This document shows positions 23,605 to 25,448 of a stretch of DNA of 25,448 nucleotides, piece by piece. The DNA lies in contig JAIROC010000575.1 in the NCBI GenBank assembly GCA_031257735.1, forward strand, positions 1 through 25,448, read 5' to 3'. Source of the DNA: Bacteroidales bacterium. GTDB taxonomy: Bacteria > Bacteroidota > Bacteroidia > Bacteroidales > WCHB1-69. The notes beneath the pieces were generated by a model. That model ran no database searches and was not told the DNA's origin. It saw only the letters and a program-made list of their open reading frames with translations. The first letter of the stretch is position 1, and each line of letters opens with the position of its first letter. Both the position numbers and the translations under genes were made by a program.

Positions 23605-24822
23605 TTAATCATTCAACAGCCAATCAATTACGTTTAAATGTTTTACTCCATTTATATCTGTAGAGGGCATATCGGTTGAAAGGATGTATTTTGGATAATC
23701 ATCGTAAATAGCTTTGAGAGGTTTTAATTTATTTTCTCTTGATTCGGGATTTAAAACAGACCATACAACTTGATAATATTCAAATGTATTATCTTCGTTT
23801 CTAACAGCAAAATCAATTTCATGTCCATGAAAATTACCTGCCCAAATCTGATATCCTCTTCTGTACAATTCCAGATATACAATATTTTCCAGAATACGTT
23901 CTGTATCTCGATACAGGAATTTTCCTGTTTTCGCATTTCGGAAACCAATATCCACAAGATAATATTTTTCTCGCGTAAGCAACTGTTGTTCGCCTTTAAT
24001 ATTAAATCTACTTACAGGATAAAACAAAAAGGCATCGCATAAATACCCAATATATTTATCTATTGCAGGATATGGAATTTTTTTGTTGTCCTTGCTCATG
24101 ACTTTTGAAATACTATTTGACGAAAGTAGAACGCCAATGTTGTTCATGAGATATTTTGTAATAACATCAAACCTTTGTGGATTTCGAATACGGTAACGGT
24201 AAAATATGTCTTTTTCGATTACCGTATCAAAAACATCCTGTACATATCTATTTCGAAGATTTTTTTCTTTTTGCCGAAAAAACGTTCCCTGTGGCAAAGA
24301 TGTTCCGTACAAATAATTTTCAAATGCGATGTATTTATCTGCGGGATTGGTTTTTTGAAAGACTTCCATATATTCGCTGAAAGAAAAAGGCAAAATAGGA
24401 ATGTTAATATATCGACCCGATAACAGAGTTGCAATTTCACCCGATAAAAAGGAAGCATTGGAACCTGTTATATAAAGGTCAATATTTTTTTCAGCAAACA
24501 ATGCATCAAGGAGTCTTTCAAATTCATTTATTCGTTGAGGTTCATCCAAAAATATGTAGTTCATATATTCGGGTTCAATTTGTTCCATGATATAATGATA
24601 TATTTCATACCAGTCTGCATCTTTTGAATGCCATGGCTTTTCAAAATTATATATCTGAACACAACGAGGCGGGATACCCGATTCCTGAAGTTGTTGAGCA
24701 AACATTTCCATTAATGTAGATTTTCCACACCGTTTAAATCCAACAATAACCTTAATAATATGTTTTCCACACAGTTTTTCTAACTGTCTAATGTAATATT
24801 TTCTTTTTATTAAATCATTCAT
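23605..24822 (-). CDS. AAA ATPase with DUF4143 domain
   Basis: A 405-residue ATPase. The P-loop is GFKRCGKST at about 28-36, Walker B is YIFLDEPQRI, and a sensor-like YITGSNASFL follows, as in the AAA_14 family. The C-terminal half is a DUF4143 region with NIVYLELYRRGYQIWAG and GHEIDFAVRNED, which resembles a restriction-endonuclease-like fold. Such ATPases are abundant in Bacteroidales and their role is not settled. I start it at the ATG at 24822; an upstream TTG at 24828 gives two more residues and is less likely. A promoter lies 65 bases upstream. It ends 54 bases before the FHA cluster, so it may head that transcript or be an independent gene. Confidence 0.9.
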   Translation of the reverse strand: MNDLIKRKYYIRQLEKLCGKHIIKVIVGFKRCGKSTLMEMFAQQLQESGIPPRCVQIYNFEKPWHSKDADWYEIYHYIMEQIEPEYMNYIFLDEPQRINEFERLLDALFAEKNIDLYITGSNASFLSGEIATLLSGRYINIPILPFSFSEYMEVFQKTNPADKYIAFENYLYGTSLPQGTFFRQKEKNLRNRYVQDVFDTVIEKDIFYRYRIRNPQRFDVITKYLMNNIGVLLSSNSISKVMSKDNKKIPYPAIDKYIGYLCDAFLFYPVSRFNIKGEQQLLTREKYYLVDIGFRNAKTGKFLYRDTERILENIVYLELYRRGYQIWAGNFHGHEIDFAVRNEDNTFEYYQVVWSVLNPESRENKLKPLKAIYDDYPKYILSTDMPSTDINGVKHLNVIDWLLND

Positions 24823-24886
24823 CTGCAATAGTATTAAATAATTACGACTTCTTTTCTATCAAAATATTTAGAAAAAAAAATTTGGG

Positions 24887-24917
24887 CAAAGATACTACAA
24901 TTTTTATTATTTTCCAA
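24887..24917 (-). promoter_or_regulatory. Promoter upstream of the AAA gene and signalling cluster
   Basis: On the minus strand TATCTTTG (24887-24894) fits the -7 box TAnnTTTG. TTGG (24914-24917) lies 19 bases upstream of it, a near match to the -33 TTTG at the expected distance. It is the best promoter I see ahead of the minus-strand signalling genes. Confidence 0.6.
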
Positions 24918-24974
24918 TGTTTCGTTTGCAAAATATTTTTTGGCAGTTTATATATTCAGAACTGACGCACGAAA

Positions 24975-25140
24975 TAAGTAAGTAAGTAGGGCAAAACATG
25001 TTTTGTCCTTACTATATGGCGTTGTTTGGATGTTTTTTTGTGTCAGCTCATTTTCAATTTTCAATTGATGAAGTACATTGCCCGTAGGGCATTCATATCA
25101 ATAGAAATTATGAATTATGAATTATGAATTATGAATTATA
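24975..25140. repeat. Small palindromes and microsatellite in gene-free flank
   Basis: The 24823-25448 flank has no complete gene. It contains an AAGT triplet repeat (about 24976-24987), a near-perfect 20-bp palindrome GGGCAAAACATGTTTTGTCC (24989-25008), a short hairpin TGCCCGTAGGGCA (25079-25091) and four tandem copies of TGAATTA (25111-25138). Confidence 0.8.
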
Positions 25141-25174
25141 AGTTGACCTGTAGCGAAGCGGAGAGCAGCGTAGC

Positions 25175-25312
25175 TAATTAGTGTCTGTCTTTAAAGTATT
25201 TTCGCAACAATCAATGCCGTCATTGACGAGTAATCGTTTTGATTCTCAAAAGCACAAATGCAATGACGGCGTATTGATTGCTGTTTCTGACTTTATAGAC
25301 AGACTCTAATTA
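25175..25312. repeat. Palindromic miniature-element-like repeat, copy C
   Basis: The left arm (25175-25225) and right arm (about 25261-25312) are imperfect reverse complements around a 35-base centre. The outer 20 bases differ at two positions (ATTAGTGTCTGTCTTTAAAG against ATTAGAGTCTGTCTATAAAG after reversal). The inner part shares CAATCAAT and GCCGTCATTG. It has no coding capacity. The left arm matches bases 42-88 in inverted orientation (46 of 47). The structure fits a non-autonomous palindromic element. Confidence 0.8.
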
Positions 25313-25368
25313 CGAGTTGTCAAACTAAAATAACTCATAACTTTAAATAAGTTTTTTTTGAGAGCGCC

Positions 25369-25448
25369 CTAATATAAAGGTTTTTCGTTTATCCACGAAA
25401 TGGTATAGCGAAAATCTTTTTGATTGGGTCTGTCTAATATTTCAAAAT
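25369..25448 (-). CDS. Possible 3' end of a gene running off the window
   Basis: On the minus strand a frame is open from the window edge to a TAG at 25369-25371. It gives 25 residues ending KDFRYTISWINEKPLY. The composition looks protein-like rather than repeat-derived, but 25 codons is short and open frames of this length occur by chance. No family can be named. Confidence 0.3.
   Translation of the reverse strand, partial: FEILDRPNQKDFRYTISWINEKPLY

Overview
The window comes from an AT-rich member of the Bacteroidota, most likely Bacteroidales. The evidence is a secreted protein with a type IX secretion (T9SS) C-terminal sorting domain, a GSCFA-family protein, a DUF6261-like protein, LpxD next to a lipoprotein and an outer-membrane barrel, and several promoters with the lineage's TAnnTTTG -7 box. 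There is no rRNA, CRISPR array, phage structural gene or complete insertion sequence.

Left part (1-4381): dispersed and tandem repeats surround a DUF6261-like gene and a large secreted SprB-repeat T9SS protein. Core block (4382-13228): a tRNA-Gly/tRNA-Leu pair runs into ispE. A minus-strand cluster follows (GSCFA protein, lpxD, lipoprotein, beta-barrel). Then come tgt, and a divergent plus-strand pair made of a membrane glycosyltransferase and an ECF sigma factor.

Right part (13234-24822, all minus strand): this is the notable region. In transcription order it holds an AAA/DUF4143 ATPase, a zinc-ribbon FHA protein, a vWA-like/FHA membrane protein, a Ser/Thr kinase with 20 WG repeats, a putative ADP-ribosyltransferase, a PP2C phosphatase, an FHA/retropepsin membrane protein and a second Ser/Thr kinase. 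Spacing from the FHA protein to the retropepsin protein is -35 to 72 bases, so these six genes look like one operon. The second kinase lies beyond a repeat block. Charge bias around the membrane segments puts every phospho-signalling domain (kinase, phosphatase, FHA) in the cytoplasm and every partner domain (WG array, vWA-like domain, retropepsin) outside it. I infer a membrane-spanning phosphorylation circuit: two kinases write, PP2C erases, three FHA proteins read, and a protease and an ADP-ribosyltransferase are candidate outputs. I do not recognise this combination as a named system.

The right flank (24823-25448) has no complete gene. It carries several palindromes and a palindromic miniature-element-like repeat whose arm matches the left end of the window in inverted orientation (46 of 47 bases). 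A possible 3' end of another minus-strand gene runs off the right edge.
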